Origin: Hydrogenovibrio sp. JE_KL2
GTDB taxonomy: Bacteria > Pseudomonadota > Gammaproteobacteria > Thiomicrospirales > Thiomicrospiraceae
DNA length: 64,000 nt
Assembly: GCF_009296185.1 (NCBI RefSeq)
Contig: NZ_WBJR01000003.1
Coordinates: 248,001-312,000, forward strand
Direction: 5' to 3'
Under the pieces are notes generated by a model. The model was not told the origin of the DNA. It did not search any database and saw only the letters and a list, made by a program, of their open reading frames with translations. This document shows, in pieces, positions 7,985 to 15,601 of the stretch. The first letter of the stretch is position 1; the number at the start of each line of letters is the position of its first letter. A program made the translations under genes and the position numbers.

Positions 7985-10900
7985 TACTTTACTTCCATTC
8001 CTCTAAACTGAATTACAAAGTTTGCTCCATCCTTAAAGAGCCTTTCTTCAGGTTTCTCTGCATACCAAATTTTATGATGTGCCACAGAAAGGTTTTGTTT
8101 TGATAGGTATAAGCCTACGCCGTTACCGCTTGGTCGTCGGCTATAGAAAAGCTGAAATAAGTTATCAATATCATCTTGATCTACTGCTGGACCATTATTC
8201 GCAATAATAACTAAGTCATTAATTACATCGATCTTTATGTGACGCTCTGTTACAGAAAGTCCAACCCAATACATAGCGTTGTTTAATAGGTTTACAAAAA
8301 CCGGGATGATTCGTGATTTAACGTCAACTATTTTCATGCGCTTAAATTTATCGCTAAACTCAAGGTTAATATTTTGTTGAACAAATAAGTCTCGGAAAAA
8401 TGTACGAATATCTTTCACAATATCTTCGCCAGAAATTACATCTCGATTTTGGTAGCCAGATATTTTAAGGGGGGATAAAAACCTTAAATATTCTGTGAAC
8501 TGCTTGTGTGATCGCATGGCATTTTTAAAACCGATTTCCTGCTTGGCTTCTGTGCTCATAGAGTTAAGAGAGCGAGTTACGGCTTTATCTTGGGCATGTA
8601 ACTCATGTTGTAAAATTTCAAAGCTAATGCCCAACTGGGCCAAGCTTCGAATTTGGCTGATTTCTTCTTCGGCCATAGCTCTCTCTTCTTCCGCTATAGC
8701 AAAGGCTGAATCAAGGTCTAAGCCTTGCTCTAATTTATTTAAAGCTTGTAAGAATGATTCATATTTGTAAATAAAATCATTTTCCATTTCTCGGTAAATG
8801 ACATCAAAATTATTAAGTACATGGACTGTGTTGCTGTCATCGGTAACGGCATCTAAGACAGGTAAGGCTCTTTCTTCAAATGCTAAGCGATCTGTTTTGG
8901 TTTGTGTCTGCCACTGTTCACCTAGCCGTTCTAATGTTTTATCAATGGAATTACCATAGCGATTTAATAATGCATTTAGTGAAGATTTAACTTTAGAAAA
9001 TTTTTTCTCGGCACTTTCAATTGGAGATAAATTCTGAATCTGAGCTTCTAGCGAGTTTAGTTTTTCTCGACAGGTCACTAAAAGCTCATTGAGTTCTGCG
9101 AATAAGTCACGATAAAGGCGATATTGGTCTTCAAGCGAATCATCTAATTTAGATGGTTTATTTGGAGTTTTAAATTGAGATTTAATAGCCTCTAGCTTGC
9201 TAATATCCTCTACTAATTCATCTAAATAATTTATTGAGATATCATTTTCTGATGCTAACTTGTCCTCTAAATTACGTGCTTTTTCGACTTCTTCGATTAA
9301 GGTTGGGAGGTTATTTCCTATAGTCTCGATGAACTGCTTTTTCATGGCTCTTGCGGAAGATTTCTGAGCTTTCTTTTTCTTTTTCTTTTCCTCATCCCAA
9401 ATCTTCATTTTTTCCTGTCGAATATCCGAGTTTCTTCCGAAGTATTTGTCAGCAAGGGTTTGCAGTAGTACTTTAACTATAGACTTTAACTCTCTTGCCG
9501 CTTGGTTGATTATAAAACCTTCACGTCCGGCCTTATCTTTAAGGCGATAGTTCTCTTCTTGTTTGAGGGAGATTTGACCGAATAATCTTCTAGCGGACCA
9601 GTAAGCCGATCCAGCATTCTTTGCTCTTTTTTCTTCAATTTCAAAGAAATCATTATCAACGCGACCATATGGTAAAACGCGCAAGCCATCTCTAAAAATC
9701 ATAAAGCCTGCGTATTTGTCAGCTTGTTCTTTAAAGAAGTCGTATTCAGTTTCACTATGTGTACTTTTTGCTTCTTCAAACTCAAAGGTACCTAGCTTAA
9801 TATCAAAAGCACCCGGCTGTGTTAAAGAGGACATACCAGGGATACGGCATGGAATATTTACCTCTGGGTAATCGATACCAAAGGCCGTAACTGAACCACG
9901 AAACCAACCTTTATCGTCAATGTGGCCTATAACCTTGTGTTCTAGGCTTTCAAAGTCTGAATATTTAAAAACGTCATTGTAATCAAGGATGTCATAGCGA
10001 TTACCCGATAAGCATCCGTTTCGATCAAAAACTATAATTTCATAACGGAAGTCAATATTCTCATCTCCTTCGTCACGATTAAATGGGTCGACAAAAGCTC
10101 GAAGTGTATCCACCAAATCTTTTTTTACTGCCTGATATTCGTCTGATTCACGATTCATATCTCCGCGGTTTGTCAATAACTCTAAGTCGCGATTTACATC
10201 GAGCAAAAAAAGAGCTGTTCCATGAGGCTCACCGTCGAGTACTTCAACTTTCTCTAATATAGGCCTCCAGCTATCAATATATGCTTGGTTAAACTGAAAA
10301 CTTTCACAAAGTCCATGAATTTGGGATTCGGTTGAAATAAAGCTTTCTTGAATATTGGATTTTTTGTGAACTTCAAATGCGTCATATTCGTCTTGGGAAA
10401 AACGCTCCCAGGCACCTCGTATGAATTCTTCATCATTGTTTGAAGGGTTAAGTGCTAAGTTATTCAGCATCGTCTTTTGAAGTTTTGCACATGCGGAAGG
10501 AAGCTCTTCTAAATCATCAAATTGCTCGAGAGGAACTTTTATATCGTGCAGCCCAAGGTACGTATTCTCAAACAATCTCCAATCAATTAGGGCAGCTGAA
10601 AATTTTGTATTTTTCTTTTTAGTTACCAGGAGCGTAACAGGAGCCAGAAAGGCGGTAGATAAACGCCCAATTCCCTTTTCACCTTGAGTAGAGCGATCTG
10701 ATAAGCCAAACCTGTCCTCTTCGGGGAGTAGCTTTTTCTTTGATTTAGACGCTGTTCCGATAGTGAGCCAGCTGTCACCGAGCTGTTCAAATGTCATTCC
10801 GCATCCGTTATCAATAATGACACCGCATTTAATATCACCATCAAATAAATGCAGTGCTACATCGCGTGCGTAGGCATCATAAGAATTTTTCCACAATTCA

Positions 10901-10986
10901 CTGATTGCAGTAGGGGCGTCCGCAATTTGACCTTTCCCTAAGTGATCTATAGTTCTAGCGGTTGCTTTGAATGAAATGGATGACAT
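7984..10986 (-). CDS. Double-GHKL protein: MutL/MORC/Hsp90-like ATPase plus histidine-kinase-like C terminus
   Basis: About 1000 residues. The N-terminal GHKL ATPase has AISELWKNSYDA (Glu30, Asn34, Asp37), IIDNGCGMT (Asp59, Gly61, Gly63) and GEKGIGR at 102-108, resembling MutL/MORC/Hsp90. A long charged middle with a lysine run and predicted coiled coil spans about residues 530-760. The C terminus looks like a histidine kinase: EILQHELHA gives a candidate phospho-His at 794, NLLNNAMYW (Asn902-903) is the N box, IIANNGPAV is the G1 box, and GNGVGLYLSK is the G2 box. Two ATP sites in one chain with an adjacent receiver gene is unusual. ATG 10986 is preferred over TTG 11055, since homology to the ATPase begins at ISFKATART. 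It follows vsr in the same operon. Confidence 0.8.
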   Translation of the reverse strand: MSSISFKATARTIDHLGKGQIADAPTAISELWKNSYDAYARDVALHLFDGDIKCGVIIDNGCGMTFEQLGDSWLTIGTASKSKKKLLPEEDRFGLSDRSTQGEKGIGRLSTAFLAPVTLLVTKKKNTKFSAALIDWRLFENTYLGLHDIKVPLEQFDDLEELPSACAKLQKTMLNNLALNPSNNDEEFIRGAWERFSQDEYDAFEVHKKSNIQESFISTESQIHGLCESFQFNQAYIDSWRPILEKVEVLDGEPHGTALFLLDVNRDLELLTNRGDMNRESDEYQAVKKDLVDTLRAFVDPFNRDEGDENIDFRYEIIVFDRNGCLSGNRYDILDYNDVFKYSDFESLEHKVIGHIDDKGWFRGSVTAFGIDYPEVNIPCRIPGMSSLTQPGAFDIKLGTFEFEEAKSTHSETEYDFFKEQADKYAGFMIFRDGLRVLPYGRVDNDFFEIEEKRAKNAGSAYWSARRLFGQISLKQEENYRLKDKAGREGFIINQAARELKSIVKVLLQTLADKYFGRNSDIRQEKMKIWDEEKKKKKKAQKSSARAMKKQFIETIGNNLPTLIEEVEKARNLEDKLASENDISINYLDELVEDISKLEAIKSQFKTPNKPSKLDDSLEDQYRLYRDLFAELNELLVTCREKLNSLEAQIQNLSPIESAEKKFSKVKSSLNALLNRYGNSIDKTLERLGEQWQTQTKTDRLAFEERALPVLDAVTDDSNTVHVLNNFDVIYREMENDFIYKYESFLQALNKLEQGLDLDSAFAIAEEERAMAEEEISQIRSLAQLGISFEILQHELHAQDKAVTRSLNSMSTEAKQEIGFKNAMRSHKQFTEYLRFLSPLKISGYQNRDVISGEDIVKDIRTFFRDLFVQQNINLEFSDKFKRMKIVDVKSRIIPVFVNLLNNAMYWVGLSVTERHIKIDVINDLVIIANNGPAVDQDDIDNLFQLFYSRRPSGNGVGLYLSKQNLSVAHHKIWYAEKPEERLFKDGANFVIQFRGMEVK

Positions 10987-11065
10987 TAGTAATCTGCTTT
11001 TCTGTTTTATTACATTTTTTGAACGTACTTTTTCATATGAAGTTGATAATATCAAGAAATTACAT

Positions 11066-11515
11066 TTATTGTGGTATTTCTATTGTCTTTGACGAGCTTT
11101 TTAGCCAAGTACTTAATTTTCTAATTGCCTCTTCTAGGCCTATCGATCCTTTACCACGTATTGAGCACTCCCAAAGGATTGCTACACGCCAGTTTAGATC
11201 CATTAATTTGTAATTATTATTCTTGTCCCTATTAATATTCTGGTTTATTTTTGATAGCCAGAACTCATTATTAGCCTGAGGTAATTTACCTCTTTTACAG
11301 TGATGTCCGTGCCAAAAACAACCGTTCACAAAAATTACAGCTTTGTATTTTGGTAATACAATATCTGGTGACCCTGGCAAATTTTTGTCATTAATTTTGT
11401 AGCGGAAGCCTTTTGCGAATAGAGCTTTTCTTACTTTGACTTCGATATTTGTATTCTTGTTTCTAACACGAGACATCATTTTACTTCTTGTTTGAGAGTC
11501 TACCTTATCAACCAT
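11066..11515 (-). CDS. vsr: Very short patch repair (Vsr) endonuclease
   Basis: This is a 149-residue Vsr-family nuclease. It nicks at T:G mismatches that arise when 5-methylcytosine deaminates, and is usually linked to a C5-cytosine methyltransferase, here the one at 4037-5212. The family signature is clear: SQTRSKMMSRV at the start, GSPDIVLPKYKAVIFVNGCF containing the catalytic Asp and strand, then WHGHHC and the conserved WECS late in the chain. I chose ATG 11515 because the family starts just before this conserved block and AGGA lies upstream; the longer in-frame ORF to 11656 overlaps the TnsE-like gene. It starts 17 bases after that gene's stop. Confidence 0.93.
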   Translation of the reverse strand: MVDKVDSQTRSKMMSRVRNKNTNIEVKVRKALFAKGFRYKINDKNLPGSPDIVLPKYKAVIFVNGCFWHGHHCKRGKLPQANNEFWLSKINQNINRDKNNNYKLMDLNWRVAILWECSIRGKGSIGLEEAIRKLSTWLKSSSKTIEIPQ

Positions 11516-11532
11516 GATGCATTTTCCTGTGA

Positions 11533-13200
11533 TTATGCGGACACCTTTTGTTTGATTATGCCTGCTAGCTTGGTCGAAGAGTCCCAAGTGTGCAGAACCT
11601 TGTCTAGCTTGATGTGTTCGATGTCCGAAACGGCGCTGCCATTTGAACCTTCCCAAATACCTTTCAAGCGAGATAGGTTTTTCAAAATCAATAGCAAAGT
11701 TTCATCCCCAATTTCCTGTTTACCGCTAAGGAGCCCGACAGTACATTCACCTTTTCTTCGTTGCTCAATATCGATCCAACAATAGTGCGTATTGCCTTGC
11801 TTAACATCAATTGCAATGTACTTTCGTTTGGCTTCAAAGAACGAGTCTAAGTATGCCCACTGTCTTTTACTTTTTGGAGCGGATAGAGGCATTTCGGACA
11901 CATGCCGAATTTTTATATTCATTCCCTCAGCGGATAGTTGATTGACAGCTTCCGTCAGCATTTGTAAATCGGCACCGACTCCTATAGTTCTTCTGATTTT
12001 TGCTCTTTCATTGGTAGAGTCATTTCGATAATCCCCTTGTCCGGTACCTAAGCCTGTCGGCTCTGGAGTATCAGGCTTGTTTGGAACTGATTTGTATTCG
12101 TTAAATTCTTTATCCTTTACCTTAATGATTTCCTCACCTTCAATGAAATCGAATTGCGCGGACTTATTTAGGACATTTGTTACGGGTAGATAAATGTGAG
12201 GTTCGCTATCTCTGTTGAGTTGACCGTTTTTATTGCCGCTGCCCGTATTTCGAGGGCTATTTGTTCTTCGTATAGGTTTTTTTTCTTTATCGGGTTTGTC
12301 TGTTCCAGGGTCGGCTAAGCTAGAGTCGTTGTCACGACTAACCTGCAATTCTGAAAAAGGGAAAGGGTGAGAGCATTTTAGTAACTCAAGAATTAGGTAT
12401 CTAGGATGTTCTTTTGTTCCCATTTGAATACCTTTTGCTTTCCAACGAGTAGTGCCCATAAAGGGAATTTTGCAGTTGAAGAAGCCGGATGTCTCAGTAT
12501 CTAAGTTAAGTAGTAGGCTGTTATGGATTTCTTGAACGCCTTTTTTAGCTGTGTCGCTAAAGAGTATGCGCCCAATTGTCCAAGCGTCTAAGTCTGCAAA
12601 TTTTTGTCTTAAATGGACTACGGCTCGATCATTTTCTTCATCGTATAGAGTTTTATTAGGATTTACTATTTTGTCGCGCGCAAAGCTGTATTCTCCCCAA
12701 AATGCACTATGAGCAAGATCTGTTGAGTTGCAATAGTAAAAACGGGCAATCTCGGAAGCGGGAATGATTATTCCGTATGGATCGTTATTGTATTTAATGG
12801 CAAGGCATTTGGATTTTGCAGCAGCAAACGGAATTTTCAACTTATTGGGATTTATAGCATAGTTCGATTCTGCAATTTTGTCCCATGCTTCTATCTCACG
12901 TAAATTGTCAGGTGTGATAAAAATGTCCGGTAAATTAAAGTTTTCGATTTTTGATGCAGTGCTAGTTGTTAATCTGCCGTCATTCCAGAAAGTGCCAATT
13001 TTAAATAAAGGAAATTGTCCGCTACCAACACGAATGACTTTGTCAGCATGATGAGAGCGAATGTGTAATTCAATTGTGGGTTCGGATGCAATGTCGGAAT
13101 TTCTTGAAACCCTGCCATGCCAGATAATCGACCAGCCGCCTGCAGGAAACTCTCGTACTTGAGGTATGTCGTGATATTGAAACTCTGAATCGTTAGCCAT
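11533..13200 (-). CDS. tnsE: TnsE-like transposition protein
   Basis: About 555 residues, close to Tn7 TnsE (538). Weak but co-linear resemblance to TnsE is visible: an IIPASEIARFYY block around residue 150, an FFNCKIPFM...WKAKG block near 240, a polar linker with acidic and basic runs, and a C-terminal domain of about 160 residues with KYIAIDVKQGNTHYCWIDIE and a late VLHTWD. In Tn7, TnsE directs insertion into replicating DNA such as conjugal plasmids. Here the gene is at the far end of the element, in opposite orientation to tnsABC, and heads the operon with vsr and the double ATPase. This was judged by eye, and an unrelated cargo protein remains possible. ATG 13200 was chosen; ATG 13212 is also in frame. 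Confidence 0.6.
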   Translation of the reverse strand: MANDSEFQYHDIPQVREFPAGGWSIIWHGRVSRNSDIASEPTIELHIRSHHADKVIRVGSGQFPLFKIGTFWNDGRLTTSTASKIENFNLPDIFITPDNLREIEAWDKIAESNYAINPNKLKIPFAAAKSKCLAIKYNNDPYGIIIPASEIARFYYCNSTDLAHSAFWGEYSFARDKIVNPNKTLYDEENDRAVVHLRQKFADLDAWTIGRILFSDTAKKGVQEIHNSLLLNLDTETSGFFNCKIPFMGTTRWKAKGIQMGTKEHPRYLILELLKCSHPFPFSELQVSRDNDSSLADPGTDKPDKEKKPIRRTNSPRNTGSGNKNGQLNRDSEPHIYLPVTNVLNKSAQFDFIEGEEIIKVKDKEFNEYKSVPNKPDTPEPTGLGTGQGDYRNDSTNERAKIRRTIGVGADLQMLTEAVNQLSAEGMNIKIRHVSEMPLSAPKSKRQWAYLDSFFEAKRKYIAIDVKQGNTHYCWIDIEQRRKGECTVGLLSGKQEIGDETLLLILKNLSRLKGIWEGSNGSAVSDIEHIKLDKVLHTWDSSTKLAGIIKQKVSA

Positions 13201-13212
13201 ACAAAACACCAT

Positions 13213-13454
13213 CGTGATTAATGTTGGTGTGGCTAATTCAACTTATACAAAGCAAAAAGCCCTGATAAACAGGGCTATTCTTCACGTTTTTCCACTTAGT
13301 TATTCCGGCTCGGCCAGGAACCATCCAAAAGATGGTGGGGCAGTCACCTTTGATTTCTCAAAGTCCGTATGTGATCTGTCTAACTACTTGGAATTATAAG
13401 CTATTAGCCACATTTTATAAAAAACATTTTCACTTCATCAAAACACAGGCAGTG
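13213..13454. other. Intergenic region inside the right end of the transposon
   Basis: No credible coding sequence. Besides the terminator-like hairpin at 13259-13277, there is a small hairpin CCATC-caaaa-GATGG at 13321-13335. The promoter for the TnsE-like gene must lie here if the hairpin really stops lipA read-through; a TATAAG on the minus strand near 13245 is a weak -10 candidate. Confidence 0.4.
13253..13277 (-). terminator. Terminator-like hairpin between lipA and the TnsE-like gene
   Basis: On the minus strand AGCCCTG-tttat-CAGGGCT is followed by a short T-rich run (TTTTTGC), a plausible Rho-independent terminator. It would stop transcription leaving lipA from entering the transposon cargo operon. 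It lies within the element, so it travelled with it. Confidence 0.6.
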
Positions 13455-13559
13455 TTCAGTAACTTTTGGACGTTAATGTCATTTATTGCTTTCAGTACAA
13501 AATAGCAATGTTAAGTACAAAATAATTATGTTAAGTCCAAATTAGCGATGTTACTGTCA
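13455..13559 (-). repeat. Transposon right-end repeat array (putative TnsB binding sites)
   Basis: Three direct 20-bp units sit head to tail at 13491-13510, 13511-13530 and 13531-13550, with shared form TTMAGTMCAAAWTAGCRATG. Two more diverged 18-bp units precede them at 13455-13472 and 13473-13490. Reading inward from lipA the end would begin TGACAGTAACATCG at 13559. Closely spaced ~20-bp TnsB sites are typical of Tn7-like ends. The exact terminal base is uncertain because the usual TGT is not seen; a TGA start is the best fit by eye. Confidence 0.65.
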
Positions 13560-13563
13560 TTCA

Positions 13564-14592
13564 TTAAAATGTTCCTTGAGCCTGTAAATCTGCATGGTAA
13601 GAGGAGCGCACCATCGGTCCGGATGCCACATGGGTGAAGCCCATTTTATAGCCGGCTTCCTCAACAGCTTTGAACTCATCCGGTGTCCAATATTTCTTAA
13701 CCGCCAAGTGGAAGTTGGATGGCTGTAAATATTGACCAACAGTGAGCATTTCTACATCATGCGCACGTAAATCACGCATGACTCCCAGTAATTCTTCCAT
13801 GGTTTCGCCTAGCCCAACCATCAAGCCGGATTTGGTCGTGGTTTCAGGCTTCATTTGCTTGAAACGTTTGAGCAAATCAAGAGAGGCTTGGTAGTCTGCT
13901 CCTGGACGCGCTTCTTCGTAGAGACGAGGAATGGTTTCTAGGTTATGGTTCAGTACGTCCGGTGCTTGCGTGCTCAGGACTTCCAGTGCAGTAGTCAGTC
14001 TGCCACGGAAGTCGGGTACGAGGGTTTCGATTTTCACTTCGGGGGTGCGCTGACGAATTTCGGCGATGCAGTTACGGAAGTGTGTTGCGCCACCATCTCT
14101 TAGGTCATCTCGGTCTACAGAGGTAATGACGACATAGTTTAGTTTCATCGCTTCAATCGTCTCTGCAAGGTGTTGAGGCTCGCTTTTATCCAAAGGTTTT
14201 GGTCTACCATGTGTGACATCGCAGAAAGGGCATTTGCGCGTGCAGATGTGACCCATAATCATAAAGGTCGCAGTACCATGCCCGAAACATTCGCCAAGGT
14301 TTGGGCATGAGGCTTCTTCACAGACGGTATTGAGTCCTTGTTCGCGTAAAATGTTTTTCAGTTCTTTAACGCGACCAATGTGACGTGCGGCTGGAAGCTT
14401 GGCTTTAATCCAGCTTGGTTTCTTCAGTTTTGGCGCACTAGGGTCAGGCTTGTGCTTAAGGGATTTTGTTTTGTATTCGCCCTTGGACATTTCTTCTCGG
14501 CGTTGTTTTAGATCCGAAGCAGTTTCGCCAGATGTTTTGGTTAATCCGGTAATTTGGTTGACAGGAATTTCTTGAAATTTGGGTGCGCTCAT
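13564..14592 (-). CDS. lipA: Lipoyl synthase
   Basis: This is a radical-SAM enzyme that inserts two sulfurs into protein-bound octanoyl groups to make lipoate. Both iron-sulfur clusters are visible: the auxiliary cluster at Cys91, Cys96 and Cys102, and the radical-SAM CxxxCxxC at Cys117, Cys121 and Cys124, with the C-terminal SSYHA serine motif that ligates the auxiliary cluster. Length (342) is normal. It is downstream of lipB and ybeD on the same strand, the standard lipoate cluster, with 67 bases separating lipB and lipA. Its stop codon is about 5 bp from the transposon end, so the insertion leaves the protein intact. Confidence 0.97.
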   Translation of the reverse strand: MSAPKFQEIPVNQITGLTKTSGETASDLKQRREEMSKGEYKTKSLKHKPDPSAPKLKKPSWIKAKLPAARHIGRVKELKNILREQGLNTVCEEASCPNLGECFGHGTATFMIMGHICTRKCPFCDVTHGRPKPLDKSEPQHLAETIEAMKLNYVVITSVDRDDLRDGGATHFRNCIAEIRQRTPEVKIETLVPDFRGRLTTALEVLSTQAPDVLNHNLETIPRLYEEARPGADYQASLDLLKRFKQMKPETTTKSGLMVGLGETMEELLGVMRDLRAHDVEMLTVGQYLQPSNFHLAVKKYWTPDEFKAVEEAGYKMGFTHVASGPMVRSSYHADLQAQGTF

Positions 14593-14659
14593 AAGCCAGG
14601 TTCTGTGTTAATTTTGGGTATTATACAATAATGACGATTACGGGACATTGATTGCGGAA

Positions 14660-15280
14660 TCAGTTGGTGTTGCTAAGGTGTAAGCGCAACATATCAATGG
14701 CTTGGTTTTCCAGGTCTGCATAGTTGATTTCGTTTGCATGTTCCGATAGTTGTGTCATTTCCATGCCGACCAACCCGCAGGGATTAATCCAGTGGAAAGG
14801 TTCCAAATCCATATCCACATTGAGTGCCAAACCATGATAAGAACGAAATTGTCGAATCTTGAGACCAAGAGAGGCGATTTTTCTGCCATCAACGTAGACC
14901 CCTGGCGCATCGACTCGGGCTTCTGCCGAAAGTTGGTAGTGCTCTCTCAGTAATGCAATCAAAGCATTTTCAATACGATGAACAAAGTCTTTTGCCCCCA
15001 ACCTGGCACGTTTTAGATCCATCAAAATGTAGATGATAAGCTGCCCCGGCGCGTGATAAGTCACTTGTCCACCTCGATCTGTTTGTACGAGGGGAATGCT
15101 GGGGTGGGTGTTGAGCAAATGTTCGGCTTTGCCGTTCAAACCCTGTGTGAAAACTGGAGGGTGTTGTACGATCCAAAGTTCGTCTTGGGTATCTGGAGTA
15201 CGATTGTTGGTGAAGGCTTGCATAGCATTCCACGTGGTGTCGTAGGGTTGCAAGCCGAGGTGTTTGATGACGAAAGGCAT
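14660..15280 (-). CDS. lipB: Octanoyl-[acyl-carrier-protein]-protein N-octanoyltransferase
   Basis: LipB transfers octanoate from acyl carrier protein to lipoyl domains before LipA acts. The family motifs GGQVTYHAPGQLIIY, the GVYVDGRKIASLGLKIR block with the active-site Lys, and FHWINPCGL with the catalytic Cys are present. ATG 15280 (MPFVIKHLG) is the likely start, six bases inside an upstream GTG at 15286. It lies 12 bases after ybeD and is probably co-transcribed with it. The coding sequence contains one copy of the dispersed CCAACCTGG repeat at 14996-15014, where it encodes ARLGA on the coding strand. Confidence 0.96.
   Translation of the reverse strand: MPFVIKHLGLQPYDTTWNAMQAFTNNRTPDTQDELWIVQHPPVFTQGLNGKAEHLLNTHPSIPLVQTDRGGQVTYHAPGQLIIYILMDLKRARLGAKDFVHRIENALIALLREHYQLSAEARVDAPGVYVDGRKIASLGLKIRQFRSYHGLALNVDMDLEPFHWINPCGLVGMEMTQLSEHANEINYADLENQAIDMLRLHLSNTN
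14996..15014 (+). repeat. Dispersed CCAACCTGG repeat, copy 1 (inside lipB)
   Basis: CCCCAACCTGGCACGTTTT matches the family consensus ACCCCAACCTGGYAGATTTT except in the segment after the core. It is embedded in the lipB reading frame. Confidence 0.7.
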
Positions 15281-15292
15281 GGTCACGCAGTT

Positions 15293-15577
15293 TTAGAGTG
15301 TCATCAACACTTCAGGATGTTGCTTGAGCTCACCGTAGATGGCATGTAACTGTGCCAAGCTGGTCGCGTGAAAAGTAATATTCACCGACACAAAGCGATT
15401 GGCTTTGGAGTCTTTTAGGTGGATGTCCTCTCTGGTAACATCTGGCGCATGTTTCTTGGTGATTTCAAAAACTGTGTCAATGAATGTCTCTGAGGCACGT
15501 CCCATGGCTTTAAGCTGATAGTCGCATGGAAATTCAATCAGACTCTCGTTATCGGGAGTATGTAAATCAACCGTCAT
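15293..15577 (-). CDS. ybeD: DUF493 family protein YbeD
   Basis: This is a 94-residue ferredoxin-like-fold protein of the YbeD/DUF493 family, whose genes sit beside lipB in many gammaproteobacteria; the molecular function is not established, and a regulatory (ACT-like) role is assumed from structure. The recognisable pieces are the N-terminal LIEFPCDYQLKAMG and the C-terminal VNITFHATSLAQLHAIY. It begins the ybeD-lipB-lipA run, 24 bases after the aminotransferase gene. Confidence 0.92.
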   Translation of the reverse strand: MTVDLHTPDNESLIEFPCDYQLKAMGRASETFIDTVFEITKKHAPDVTREDIHLKDSKANRFVSVNITFHATSLAQLHAIYGELKQHPEVLMTL

Positions 15578-15601
15578 CTAGTTATCCTTTTTTATTGTCG
15601 G

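Noticed and set aside
11371-11386. ACCCTGGCAAATTTTT in vsr resembles the dispersed repeat
   Set aside because: It lacks the CCAACCTGG core, so it was not counted.
13455-13559. Could the repeat array be a CRISPR?
   Set aside because: Units are 18-20 bp, directly abutting with no spacers, and no cas gene is present. Tn7-like end repeats explain it better.
1-13559. CRISPR-associated transposon (CAST)
   Set aside because: tnsABC and tniQ are present, but no cas6/7/8 or cas12k gene lies in the window, and the cargo is a methylase/ATPase set.
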